Shown here: in pieces, positions 1-10,723 of the stretch
Numbering within the stretch: the stretch's first letter is position 1
Layout: every line of letters starts with the position of its first letter
Assembly: GCA_004794655.1 (NCBI GenBank)
Contig: SMMW01000648.1
Span: 372,001 to 436,000 of the forward strand
DNA length: 64,000 nt
Origin: Marisa cornuarietis
Taxonomy: Eukaryota > Mollusca > Gastropoda > Architaenioglossa > Ampullariidae
Reading direction: 5' to 3'
Program-made: the position numbers and the translations under genes
The notes under the pieces: model-generated
What the model was told of the DNA's origin: nothing
Database searches by the model: none
What the model saw: the letters and a program-made list of their open reading frames with translations, nothing else

Positions 1-740
1 ACACCACTAGCAGGCATATATGAAGGACCCTGACATCTCTTCACAGAAGGGTAGAAAGTGGAAGCCTGCTTACACTGGGAAGTAAGCGTACCCAAGCCGT
101 ACTCCAACTTGAGCGGCGATCTGTCAGTGTAGCATGACCTGCATACCATTACCACCAGAAGACGTTTTGCAACGGTCGCTGACATCTCTACCGAAGGGTA
201 GAAATTGGAAGCCTGCCGACATTTGGGTGTAAGCACTGCTAAGCTGAGTGCCGGATACAGCTAACATCCTTCCCGCAAGAACTGTACGACACAAGACAGA
301 ATTTGGTGACCACAATCCGCCTGAGACTTCTCCAGCACGGCTAACCTTCAGGCCAGAAAATACTCTTGTGTTCCGTGGGGGTCTTATATTGTGATTCGTA
401 CACTCGTCCTGTTTGCTAACCTGCACGCCACCATCAGACGTTTCACAACGGGCGCAGGGGTCTCTACCAAAGGGTAAATTGGGGGCATGCTTACACAGGG
501 GTGTAAGCTGTTCCAGGTTCAGCTGAAATCCAGCAAGAACCAGATAACGCAGTCGACAGTCGTCCACTCCACCGGGATCTACTCCAGTGTACCGTGGAAA
601 TCTTCATATTGTGATTCTTGTATTTGGATAAACTTTTCTGTGCAAACTTCTCTTGGAAACAGTTTGCTGGTCAGCAACCCAGGTGTAACCTGTCTGCAAG
701 TTGTCCACCTACCTTGGATATACCTGACCAGCGAAACAAC
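1..740. repeat. Diverged tandem repeat, unit about 270-290 bp
   Basis: The block AAGGGTAGAAA(T/G)TGGAAGCCTGC followed by a GTAAGC-containing segment occurs near 50, 195 and, more diverged, 470. A preceding CCACCA...AGACGTTT...CAACGG block at about 148 recurs at about 426. CATATTGTGATTC also recurs (about 390 and 605). A minus-strand reading frame spans two units and repeats a short LPFGRD...C.TS.GG motif, but I do not recognise a protein family. It is probably non-coding repeat DNA. Confidence 0.55.
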
Positions 741-2192
741 AAAGTGACGGGTGACATTTACCTGGGAAAAGGGGACCCTAAACTTCAGTGTTAGTTATAT
801 TAGTTCTAGACTGTTCTCTATTTCTTTTATTTTTGGAACATTAAATGTCGGAATCGTTGGCCGGCTCTTTTTGTCTGAAAAAGGAGTCAGAGTGCCGCGA
901 GCATAGCTACATGTAGATGTACACTCACGTTCGCACCCAATTATAAGTGCACTCTCCACCCAAAACGTTACACTGGAGAGCCTTGCAGATGATTTTTTCA
1001 GTTAATAGAGCGAGGCTGGTGTGCGCAAAGCTTCCAACAGCTACCAGAACCAGCCTGATGACGCTTTTATTTCAGTCACATTCATTAACCTTGCCGAGAC
1101 TTATAGCGGCAGTTTTCGCAAGAGGCTAAGGCTTGGACTCGGCTAACAGTCATCAGCCCTATTCACGTCCGTGACTAAAATCAACACCTTTCATCCCGAG
1201 CGAGAGGAATTAAACAGTAATGTACAGAAAGGAGGAGCGATTTGAGAAATTAAAGACGTTTCCACTCATTTTTGAGCCGGTTCTTATGCTCAAAATATTA
1301 AAATGCACAAAATTTAAATACAGTGGAACCTTGATTATCTGGGATCGCCTACGAATAAAAGCCTGCTAGACATCACAAGAGCGTCAAGATCTTGCAACAG
1401 ACTCCATGATGTACACTGCGTGTCACAGCTAGATTTCTTTGTCGATGGGTTTGAGAACAGATTGAAAGTATAAATGTGCACCAGCCAGATTCCCTGCTGT
1501 GAAAAACAATTAGACTGAACCCGATGCAGAGGACTCGTCCTAAACACTTTCCCTCCCCTTTATCAAAACTTGCAATGGGCGGCATCAGTCAGTAAGTTTT
1601 GACATTTTTTGGAAAAGATTCTGTATGGGTCGCAGAGTCAGCGAGGGCGACGCCTTGTTGCAAGTCCATTCAGTTGGCGTCTGCACCTCGGGGTTAGAAA
1701 GCGGCTTCACGCAAGTTCAGGTTGGAGTGATGTTTAGTCTATTGCTACAAAATTTAAGGATGTTACATGCCAAAATAGGGGAATCAATTGCTTAACTATC
1801 ATCAGAAATAAAACAATACGTGAAATTGCACTTTCTAGCACCAAGAATGTTTTCAGACCAACGAAGGATGCCAGTGATTTATCCTGCCCGCATGAGGAAA
1901 CTTGCTTTGGATACATTTGGTAGATTGACAAGAACCCCAGTGAAAATTAATTGCAGTAGGCCACTAAAAACATTATGAACTGTCCTATGGATATTTGGAG
2001 TGCTTATTTTCCAGGTATGTTATCTCGGCCAAACTTCAGAACCAATGCCTCTAAGAGGTTGTTTCGCTCTCTACTATTGTCGATACCACTACTATCCAAC
2101 AGCAAAACTGTGCATCAATCTCTTCATGCTCAAGAAAAACAAACACACATTTGTGGGAAACAGACCAATATATTTCAAATTCTTCGGCCGGT
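741..2192. other. Spacer, no gene recognised (3' flank of RPS8)
   Basis: Only short, unrelated reading frames on both strands. No RNA gene or mobile element was recognised. Confidence 0.5.
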
Positions 2193-2302
2193 TTACTTCC
2201 CCTTTTTAGACTTGATTTTCCTGAGGTAAAAATCAAGCTCCTTGCCCTCCAAAACGAAGCCATCAGCTCGGCCATCTCTTCCAGGGCGTGATGCAACTTT
2301 TG
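2193..2302 (-). CDS. RPS8: RPS8 coding exon 6 with stop codon
   Basis: 110 nt. It completes Ala from the phase-1 junction and encodes [30 protein letters not shown] and SKKGK followed by TAA at 2195-2193. Acceptor is TTTTCAG. An AATATA motif about 20 nt past the stop could serve as a weak poly(A) signal; no AATAAA was seen close by. Confidence 0.95.
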
Positions 2303-5300
2303 CTGAAAATCCAAGGAGACTTTTGAGGGTCAACACAAATAACTAAACGAAGAACACATCATTATTTAGCTGAAACTTCAATATGACACCACAGTTATGT
2401 CTAGAAATGCAATTCACTTTATGAAATCTATACTGCACCATCTCTTGATGTACGACCAACAGTTACTGTCAGAAAGCCAGTTTATCACAGTCAGAGTAAC
2501 TATGACTAGGATCATAGGACATTGTTCCTCAGTGACCTTGAATATCATCATTCTGTGACTTTAGCTTCAAAACCCTACTACCTTAACGAATGTACCGTAC
2601 ATTAACTATGCTAGCGTAAGAAAAGAAGCTAAAATTGAACTTAGTAACTATGACTAGGACTGTAGGACATTGCTCCTTAGTGACCTGAATATCATTCTGT
2701 GACTCAAGCTCCAAAAGCATATCACCCCAACAAATGTACTGTACATTATACTTGCATGAGAAAAGCTTAAGATTCACAAAAAGCATATCAAGTAACTGTT
2801 ACTAAGCTTTCCTTGCCAATTTTCAAAGAGCACAGGGCAACAATAAATAAGCTTCTAGAGCCTACAACAATGCACTGCACAACTTATTTAATATTTTGTG
2901 CTTTAGAGCGTAGAAGTTAGGGTCATCTACATGCCTTTATGTTGGCAATTACCCTTTTACAACAGTTTTTGACAGAAAATTCATGAAACCTAACTGTTGG
3001 CAGCAAATCATAAAACCTTATTGACATTTGCATTTCAGCACATCAGGAATAAATTAAATGCTCTTGAAGATTTGGCACTGATAATTAGAGAGATATGGGG
3101 ATGAAAGTCACAAACAGAAAAACGTAACACAAGATACATGGTTGAAACCAAGCTTTATAGCACACTTTCAGGAACTTGAAACATATCTGCAGTCAGAGTA
3201 ACTATGAATTGGGCATGGGCAATTAAAGCTTCCAAGCTGAATTTTCATCATCCTGCACCACTCACAAGCAATCTTGAAACCACAGACCACAAAGTAAAGA
3301 ACACAGAAAGAAATCTCACCAAGAACACGTCCTGATGAAAACTGCTCCTCAAGAGCAGCCTCTACCTTGGCAAGCTTTTTTCTAGCCTCATATTTGCGCT
3401 TCACCTTTTTAGACCTTGGTTTGTTGATGACAGCCTCTTCTTGGGGAGACTAAAAACAAAAAATAAAAAAGACACCCACACATCAATATTGGTGCAGAAC
3501 TGCTATGATCCCATTCTTAACATCAGTAATAAAAGTACACGGCAAGGACAATAATAATGGATTAAAATAAAATAAAAACAATTGAAATTATAAAGCACCT
3601 CACCTCAAGCAGATCTGAATTCAACAGACTGTGCACTTAAGGCTAAAGTAATTGAAAGATAGCCACTCAACCATTATGAGCAAGGTAGGTTTAGCAGACA
3701 AGGGCAACTACATTTTGCAATGTTTGTTAGGATCAGAATACAGTAACAAAAACAATACTCACTAGCTTGACACCTTTTTTGCGCCCAAGAGGTGTAGCAT
3801 AGTGTGCCTCATACCACTGACGGAATGGCGTTGAGTCAATCTGGACAATGCAGGACTTCACAAGTGTCTTAGTGCGCACCAACTCGTTGTTAGAAGCATT
3901 GTAGATAACATCAATGATACGAGTCTTGCGGGTGACACCTAAGTGAGCAACCAATACAAAAGTAGGTTAACGTCAAATCTAAAATACTCAAAATCAAAAC
4001 ATACAATAATCTAAACCAAAACACTCAACCCAATCACAAAATATTTCAACTAAGTCTGGGCTCTGAGGTGTAGCAATAAGCATGAAGACTTCAGCAAAAA
4101 ACAAATGCATCACGAATCAGTTGAAAGATGGTGAATGCAAGTAATCATCATAGTCTTCGTATATTAAAACTTTCACAAGCTTTATACGTTAAAATTCACT
4201 CACTCTTCACAGAACAGGCTGCAACTATTTACCTACACCCAGACTGAAAGTCCTGTTATTTATCAACAAGTGTAAGCAACCAATGTGCAGCCCAATACCA
4301 TCAAGTACAACTTTCACACACAATGCACACGCTCAGCTACTGCAACTAAAGGCAAAACACACTCACTTTCAGATCCCCATGAGAAGTTTCCGTGGTCAAG
4401 ACGAAGCGCCCTGTACTTTTTATTTCCACCCATTGTCCTCACTGTGTGGATCCTCTTGGGTCCAAGCTGCAACACCCCATTAGTCACTAATTGTTTAACC
4501 AATACAAATATGAATAAATCTTGTTTGGGCATAAAGAGTCGTACAAAATAAGGATGCTGCAGGAAGTATCAGAAATGTGTGATCCATCAGGCATCAGCCG
4601 AAAGATGGTGTAAGTTTTGGTTCATCATTTCCTTCACACCCTGTTTCACAAATCGCAAAAAATCTGCAGTAACGCTGGCATTGAAACATTTTGCCAACTG
4701 TAATATATGATATACTAGTGTTATTGAAGCTTAATTCACTTTAGCATTTGTTAAGTCAGACCTTGGTCATTGCTGGAGGGCGCCCAAGTTCGAACTTTCG
4801 TTTTTTTCTTATCTGGGCCATACGGCCACCAGTCTTTCTCCGCTTGTGCCATCTGTCCCGTGAGATACCTGAAAAACAACGTGTCTTAGCTTGAATGTTG
4901 CTTCAAAAATGTATGTACAATGCAATTTAAAGAGATGATCTGAAAAACAGCTGAAAGATTATTCATAGAATGTTACAAACGTAACCATTCAAAGATAATT
5001 TTGTCTCTCATAAGACTTTTTAGGAGCAGTAAAAATGTGCATGTACATTCATTATCAATGTATATACAACGCCACCCTTCCCGACCCGGGAACTTTGCTT
5101 TCCCGTTTTGACCTGCCTTTTTAAGGCACATGAACTTTTCACCTCTAGAATGGTAAAATTAAACAAAATAAGCATCGTTGATGTCAAGTAAAGCTAGTGT
5201 ACGTACTGTGAAAACATTGAATGAAAAATGCTTTACACTGATCACGATCTACCTAACAAGGTGGCATTTCAAAACCCATTATTTTTTGACAGAATTAGTC

Positions 5301-5435
5301 ATATGAGAAGAAATATCATAGTAGGTGCAATAATACAACATTCAGATGTTGGCTGATTGACATTTCATGCACGATCAATAAACAGAATACAAGATTAAAA
5401 CTGATATTTCCACATTTACTCTTTCACGTACCCAT
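2193..5435 (-). CDS. RPS8: 40S ribosomal protein S8 (eS8), whole gene, six coding exons
   Basis: Structural protein of the small ribosomal subunit, acting in the cytoplasm after nucleolar assembly. Coding segments in transcript order are 5435-5432, 4868-4762, 4466-4367, 3938-3763, 3449-3320 and 2302-2193. Together they are 627 nt, i.e. 208 codons plus TAA, the same length as I recall for the vertebrate protein. Every junction has GT-AG ends and matching phase. Recognisable blocks are [16 protein letters not shown] at the N-terminus, [63 protein letters not shown] and the basic C-terminus ending KSKKGK. The start follows the family, with Met-Gly split by intron 1. Introns 2, 3 and 5 host box C/D snoRNA candidates. 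It is transcribed away from the MTCL-like gene to its right. Confidence 0.96.
2486..2557 (-). ncRNA. SNORD46: SNORD46/snR63-like box C/D snoRNA, copy A, RPS8 intron 5
   Basis: On the minus strand: a 5-bp terminal stem (CACAG with CTGTG), box C ATGATGA (2551-2545), D' CTGA (2532-2529), C'-like TATGATCC (2516-2509) and D CTGA (2494-2491). The guide next to D is complementary to AGTAACTATGACT, the nearly universal helix 69 segment of LSU rRNA, over 13 nt. The fifth base from D pairs with the A equivalent to E. coli A1913. From memory this is yeast Am2256 (snR63) and the SNORD46 target. SNORD46 also sits in an RPS8 intron in vertebrates. Confidence 0.83.
2636..2703 (-). pseudogene. Decayed SNORD46-like copy B, RPS8 intron 5
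   Basis: Part of a roughly 150-bp tandem duplicate of the segment holding copy A. The 13-nt helix 69 complement is intact, but box D reads CTAA, D' reads CTAA and box C has lost three bases (ATGATAT). With all these boxes damaged it is probably not a functional guide. Confidence 0.6.
3188..3257 (-). ncRNA. SNORD46-like box C/D snoRNA, copy C, RPS8 intron 5
   Basis: On the minus strand: terminal stem TGCAG/CTGCA, box C ATGATGA (3251-3245) and D CTGA (3196-3193). The guide pairs with AGTAACTATGA of LSU helix 69 (about 11 nt, shorter than copy A). No convincing D'/C' pair is visible. It lies closer to exon 5 than copies A and B. Confidence 0.65.
3320..3449 (-). CDS. RPS8: RPS8 coding exon 5
   Basis: 130 nt, phase 0 in and phase 1 out. 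It begins [15 protein letters not shown] and continues through a basic helix ([12 protein letters not shown]) to [11 protein letters not shown]. Donor is G|GTGAGA. Confidence 0.95.
3763..3938 (-). CDS. RPS8: RPS8 coding exon 4
   Basis: 176 nt, phase 1 in and phase 0 out. It encodes [20 protein letters not shown] through [18 protein letters not shown] to GVKL. Donor is CTA|GTGAGT and acceptor is ACTTAG. Confidence 0.96.
4084..4158 (-). ncRNA. Box C/D snoRNA candidate in RPS8 intron 3 (paralogue of the intron 2 copy)
   Basis: On the minus strand: a perfect 7-bp terminal stem (GAAGACT with AGTCTTC), box C ATGATGA (4151-4145), D' CTGA (4120-4117), C' GTGATGC (4113-4107) and D CTGA (4094-4091). 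The D' guide complements GAAAGATGGTGAA of LSU rRNA over 13 nt. This is the same target as the intron 2 candidate, with two mismatches directly next to D'. The terminal stem and four ordered boxes make this the best-formed candidate in the gene. The two copies probably arose by duplication between introns. Confidence 0.8.
4367..4466 (-). CDS. RPS8: RPS8 coding exon 3
   Basis: 100 nt, phase 0 in and phase 1 out. It encodes [24 protein letters not shown] and NFSWGSE, the most conserved block of eS8. Donor is A|GTGAGT. Confidence 0.96.
4562..4632 (-). ncRNA. Box C/D snoRNA candidate in RPS8 intron 2
   Basis: On the minus strand: box C ATGATGA (4628-4622), D' CTGA (4597-4594), C' TGATGGA (4589-4583) and D CTGA (4572-4569), bracketed by GGAA/TTCC ends that pair. 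The 13 nt before D' are complementary to CCGAAAGATGGTG, which I recognise from conserved eukaryotic LSU rRNA (ACCCGAAAGATGGTGAAC). Five nucleotides from D' points to the second A of GAAAG. From memory this matches yeast 25S Am807, guided by snR39/snR59, and the human SNORD32/SNORD51 target. The guide next to D has no target I recognise. Host-intron location fits snoRNA biogenesis. Confidence 0.78.
4762..4868 (-). CDS. RPS8: RPS8 coding exon 2
   Basis: 107 nt, phase 1 in and phase 0 out, encoding residues 2-37. It carries the basic rRNA-binding N-terminus ([15 protein letters not shown], then [13 protein letters not shown]). Acceptor TTTTTCAG, donor AAG|GTCTGA. Confidence 0.95.
5432..5435 (-). 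CDS. RPS8: RPS8 coding exon 1 (ATG G)
   Basis: Only four coding bases lie in the first exon: the start codon and the first base of Gly2. The donor is GTACGT. A tiny first coding exon that separates the 5' leader from the body of the gene is typical of metazoan ribosomal protein genes. Confidence 0.85.
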
Positions 5436-5485
5436 CTTGGAGAAGGATGGTGATGAAAGGAAGTAAACTGGGAATGCTGGGAAAG
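5436..5485 (-). promoter_or_regulatory. RPS8: Putative RPS8 5' leader with TOP-like start
   Basis: Reading the minus strand, a pyrimidine run CTTTCCC begins near 5485, about 50 nt before the ATG. This fits the 5'-terminal oligopyrimidine start of translation-machinery mRNAs. The exact transcription start is inferred from this motif only. Confidence 0.4.
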
Positions 5486-5670
5486 ACGCGAAGGTTACTT
5501 CCTCAAGGGAGACAACAAAGCTCTCATCGTGCTAAAAACAAATTTACGTTCTTTTTGCTGAACTTTTAAAAAATATAATCCAGAAACTTAAGAAAAATAT
5601 TTTTGGGAATTTTATTACCGCCTCATATATTTTTACTTCGTTTTAACATTTGTAATTCATTACTGTCATT

Positions 5671-5678
5671 TGACGTCA
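5671..5678. promoter_or_regulatory. CRE-like palindrome TGACGTCA upstream of RPS8
   Basis: A perfect TGACGTCA (CREB/ATF-type site) lies about 190 bp upstream of the inferred RPS8 start. The function is inferred from motif and position only. Confidence 0.3.
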
Positions 5679-5876
5679 TCGGTTTTGCGGTCGCATCATT
5701 ACGGGTAGAGGCCATAGTTACGAGATTCTGCCCGGAGAACAGACTTCTATGATTAAGTCTATGAGTAAGTCTGTGACCCGAAGGCAAAATAGTGAAATCG
5801 GGGCAAGTGTCTTATTTTGGTAGTTATGAAGCGGTGGCAAAAATTGGAGACAAGTTGCCCCTATGAAAATGGTGGA

Positions 5877-5891
5877 GTTGACTTAGTCAAC
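5877..5891. promoter_or_regulatory. 15-bp palindrome with AP-1-like core
   Basis: Two perfect 7-bp arms (GTTGACT and AGTCAAC) flank one central T, giving TGACTTAGTCA, close to an extended AP-1/bZIP site. It is about 400 bp upstream of the inferred RPS8 start. Chance occurrence cannot be excluded. Confidence 0.22.
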
Positions 5892-8800
5892 TTCCCCAGT
5901 GTAAGAGGGCGAAAAAAGTGTATGTGATCGCGGCGAAGCGCATTGAAAAATAAAAGATAGTAATTCAGGAAGAGACATCACCTATTTCTTTACTGTGATA
6001 TTAACTAAGCTTAGTTTCGGAAAAACGAGCTAGATTTAACGGATAATAGATACGATCAAAAAAATTGATTTGGGCACTTCAAGGCAACGCTAACTTATCA
6101 ACATAGTTTAGGATCTGAGGAAAAAACATCGATCACAATCGAGATTTATCATGCTTCAGTGACTTATAGTAAGTCTTTACATTCAATAACATTGAATTCT
6201 CATGAATAGCTCCTACCTCCACTTCTAGTATGCATCTCCCCTCTCTACCCTCCCATCCATGCATCTACATAAAGCTTTTATTAGAATAAAATATAATATA
6301 TGTTGCTTAGATTCCAAGAAATATGCCGACAAATCACTTCACGAAAATAAAATGACATTTACTGAACACATGTAACATAAATCCTTACAAAAATAATGCC
6401 AATTCTTATGGTCACCTAACTTTATGATGTGATTTTAGGTGTTTTGAACATTTTGATGATAGAAAAATTCCTGAACACTAATATTCTGTTAATCTGGAAA
6501 GTCTTTATAAAGAACCAAAAGCATTTTAAATATTTGTAAATGGCTAATTATGCACCTAGTCTTTTTGAAGAGGAGGGGGTAGGGGAGCTAGCATTGCAGG
6601 TCTTTATTTTTATGGCATAAATGAATTCTCATGAAGCTTTTGAAAACATTTGAGCACGTAGTGGAAGGTAAGTAGGTGGGGGAAATGCATAACTAATGTT
6701 TGGATAATATTGTGTGTGACCAATAATTAGTATTGGAGTTGGTGTTGTCATTGCTGGGACACCATGCACCTAAGTTGTACATATAAATTCATTCAAATGA
6801 ACATATAACTAAAATAATCTTGCTTTGAAATATTTTGCCGTTCACAAATTTTAAAAAGGCATATATATATATATATATAAAAAACATTGAAAAACACATG
6901 CAGCTGTAAGGTTCAAAAAGTAATCTGCATTAGTCTTAATATACAAAAGCTGATGTCAGTAAAAAAAGCGCTGAAAATAAGCACCTATTCTGATAGCACT
7001 TGTATGAAAACAACTAATTACTAAATTATGTACTTTACATACACAATACATATGAAGATACTGAAAAAAATCAATAGGTTTAAGATAATGATGTGTGATA
7101 TCTCATAGCTGGTTATCAAACATTTTGCCTATTGGTTGCTTGTGATGCTGATTTAAATGAAAAGAATGTCATAGCAAAATGGCCAGGGTCAGAGGATGAT
7201 GCCGGAATCCTGAGAGAATCCAATAAAATGTTTGAAGACCCTGAACAACATCTACAAGATTTATTTCTGGGCTAACGTAGGACTGAGGAACCAGCTTATG
7301 ACACCTAAATCCTCAGACACATAGTAATTATTGCTGTCATCATCATTATGAAGTCCACTATCTGTGCATGAAATCTATAGCTGGCCATCAACTGAATTTG
7401 CCTTTTGGAGAAATATATGTTATGTCATTAATGAGATTGCTCAGGTGTTCTTGTAGCTACTTCTCTCAAGATACAAGTACTATGGAAGCGTAATTTCATC
7501 TCATTTACAGTTATTATCTAACAAATGCATATTTTGAAGATGTGAGCAATACTATACAAAAGTCATTTTAGATGTCAAAAAATAGTACTAAAGGAATACT
7601 ATGAATTACCTACTAGAATAAATTTTTTTCAGCCTTGACCTCACAGTTATGGATTTTTATTTACACACAAAACACACAAAAATTCATTTTTACATTTTAC
7701 TCTGTATCACTACATGGTGTATTATTCACTTAAAATCAGTGCAGATTTTACAGAGAAAAAGACAATGTAGTTATTCTTAAATCACTTTTACATTTTCTGG
7801 AACCATTTTGATTTGAGCAAATCTATGTGAGGTGAAACTAAAGTAGCTATAGCATGAATCATGAAGTCCTACATCAGCATACGGTACATGCATGGTTATC
7901 TAAAATAAAGTATAGAAATGAAAGATCTTCTCCGGCTCTTATGTCTTTAAATAAACCAAACAACCTATCACTTGAAAATGCGTCCGGTGGTACTCTCTTG
8001 TCTCTACTGCAGTGAAAGGTCCTGGATTAAGATTTCATCACTGGACATTCTGTATGTCACACCTGTTTTGCAGAGCGGGCTGTGGGAGGTTTTCTCTGGT
8101 TGCCCTGGTTTCCTCCCCCTTCACTCTCCCCTCATAGTGCGAAATAACCTCTAGATGGAAGCACTTTCCTGCCAAACCAGTCAACCTAAGATAGTCATTT
8201 GAAAATTGTCTAGGTATGAGATTCACATTATATTTTATTAACGATCAAAACGTAAAATAAATCTATGTATTTAGGAACATTACCAAGAGAGTTCTTGATG
8301 CTATTTGGTGTATATTTGATGATAGTTGGAAATGAATTAGCAGCAACTCTCTACGAAAAAAATAGCATTTGCGTTTAGCAGTAACACAATGTTTGATGAT
8401 AAAAACGCTTCTCTCTGAATTTCTAGTGTGGTGAGGAAAAAAATTACATGCATAGCAATATCATAACATCCATAAATATCTTAAACATTTGAAAATGTCC
8501 ACCCTGATTCTCCTTTCCTTCAGAGAGTGGAGTCTTAAAATCTCGCCAGTTGAGAGACATTATATCTTTTCAGCTTTGTGTATTCTTGTTTTCATTTATT
8601 AATTTAGGACCAATGTTTATATTTTTTACTTTATATATATATATCAATGAAGTTAAATTTTATTTTTTTGTAATTGGTTGATGATTAGTTGTAGTAATGG
8701 TTTGGGTGGCAAGGTAAATACTGACTATTGAGGGCAAGAACGGAAAAGGGTGGGTCTCGTTCCACTTTCCATTTCATCAGACCAATGTGAGCACCCTGGA

Positions 8801-9230
8801 AGAAGACAATGAACAAGAACTAAATTATTCCATCAACACATAGACTGATTTGAATTAACCCCATTCAATGCGTTGATTGAACCCCCATATCACGATTATT
8901 CTTCTTCCATGTTTGCCTGGTTGCGCTCTTTTCACAGACGAGTGACCGAATGCAATCGGAGAAAAGTCATCACGGCGCGAACTGCACTTGTTAAATGAGT
9001 TATCAAATATTTTAAAAGATTCTAGAAGGGGAATAAGTAGATAATATAATTGTCACTGGCCAGCGCTTCCCAGTGAGACCTGGCAAGTGCAAAGACGTCT
9101 GGGGGAGTGAAGGCTGCGCCTTCCAAACTTTTTTGTATCTCGGATTTTGTACAATTTATTTGAATAATAGTATTTTGATGTAGATTTCTATTATTATCCC
9201 TTTTGTAACTTATAAATAGGTGTAGTACTA
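5892..9230. other. AT-rich spacer upstream of RPS8
   Basis: No coding gene seen. It contains short AT runs (for example an AT dinucleotide run near 6860-6878) and long A/T-rich stretches. Near 8085-8120 is a segment GGGAGGTTTTCTCTGGT...TGGTTTCCTCC resembling a dispersed repeat motif common in invertebrate genomes. That resemblance is from memory and weak. Confidence 0.4.
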
Positions 9231-9240
9231 ATCCTAGAAG

Positions 9241-9750
9241 CAACTAATCCTAGTTCTTCTTCTTATTCCTTTTCGTCCCCCAGTGGAGCATAGGGCCGCA
9301 ACTACACCACGCCAGCGGACCCAGTTCTGGGCCTCCCTCCCCAGTTGGGCCCATGTCATTCCAGCTGCCTCCGCCTCGTCGTGGACCGATTTTCTCCACG
9401 TTTGTCTGGGTCTCCCAACCCTGTGCCTCCCCTGTGGGTTCCAGTCCAGAGCTTGTCTTGTTAGATTTTCGGCCAGCTTTTGCAGGGTGTGACCGATCCA
9501 GCCCCACTTTCGCTTCTTGGTGTCTTGGCTGGCAGGTTTTTGGTTGGCTCTTTCCCACAGGCCTTTATTGGAGATCTTCTCGGGCCATCTGATGTTGAGG
9601 ATGTGGCGCAGACATCTGTTGATGAATGTTTGAATCTTGTTAGTGATGGTGTTGATCACACGTCATGTCTCAGACCCATTTAGAAGGACAGATTTTACGT
9701 TTGTATGGAAGATGCGGGTCTTGGTGTGCTGAGATAAACTAATCTTAGTA
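9241..9750 (-). mobile_element. Truncated non-LTR retrotransposon (LINE), 3' end of the reverse-transcriptase ORF
   Basis: The minus-strand translation shows the typical C-terminal part of a LINE endonuclease/reverse-transcriptase polyprotein: TKTRIFHTNVKSVLLNGSET, then FINRCLRHILNIRWPEKIS, WGWIGHTLQK, RQALDWNPQG, GRPRQTWR and WRGVVAALCSTGG. The usual Trp after GSET is replaced by an in-frame TGA, so the copy is dead. Only about 500 bp of the element is present, as expected for 5' truncation. The clade is not settled. Confidence 0.85.
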
Positions 9751-10692
9751 GGAGATAGGAACGGCGTAGGAGTCGTCAAACGAGCTACATAGCTTTGACG
9801 GATTCGATGCTGCTGGCCCAAGAGCCGACATTACAGAGAAAGAGAGTGGGGTCGCCCGTCCCCAAGAGTTCAACCAGAGTTCAACACGTGTCCACTAGAG
9901 ACGGCGAGTTTTCTTGGATATTCGTGGGAGTGTATTTATGTATTCAGAGAACATCAGTCTCCAGTGACTACAACTAAGTGTATCGTGAGTACAACCAGTG
10001 ACATTGTGAATACGCGCCGAACTAATTCCTGTTGTTCTTGTGATTCGGCCGCTTATTGATAAGTGGGCGGGCGGGGTGGGGAGGGGAAAGAAAAATTAGT
10101 ACAATATGCAGCGTTACGAGTGTTATGTAATTATGAGGAGTAATCCTAGGATGTAAATGAGTTGAGATGTTCCTTTACTTTTATCGTGTATTTTTACGCA
10201 GCGTGTGCTGTAATACTTCGATCTTTTTATAATTAAAACGTAGACATGCAGGACCTGCACGTGGCAGGTATGTATAATTGTCTTCGTTCAAAACAAAAAG
10301 AATGTGCTACTGTCCGGACAACTGCATGGGTGTTGGGGGCGCATGTGAACATCTGTGACAGCCCTATATCCTGTGCCCCGTGGACTCGAAAGCGAACTGT
10401 ACGCTGTAGGTCGGGGACTGATCCCGAAAAAAGGAGGTGTATGGGCGAAATGTTTTTGTGGTTCTTTTTGTTAGAGTGAACAGGATTGCAAAACGTACTT
10501 CTCCATACATGCACGTGGCTGAAGCTTTGAGTCCTCTTGAGGTGGCTGTTGAGGTTGCAGTGTCAGGTTCTCAGGTGTCTGTTCAAGGCATGGCAGATGC
10601 TGGAGGGTGTCTATATGTTGAGCGATTCTGCGATGACTAATTTTCCTTCTTTTTTTGCAGTTAATGTGATTGTTTCCTTGTATGACAGACGA

Positions 10693-10723
<31 letters not shown>

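Larger units (their letters stand above)
2480..2790. repeat. Tandem duplication of about 150 bp inside RPS8 intron 5
   Basis: Two diverged direct copies start near 2489 and 2641. They share AGTAACTATGACTAGGA, the block around GTGACCT(T)GAATATCAT, and a palindrome-like GTAC.GTACATTA segment. Each copy contains one snoRNA-like unit (copies A and B). Confidence 0.7.

Noticed and set aside
4869..5431. Search for another snoRNA in RPS8 intron 1
   Set aside because: No ordered C and D boxes with pairing ends were found; only isolated partial boxes.
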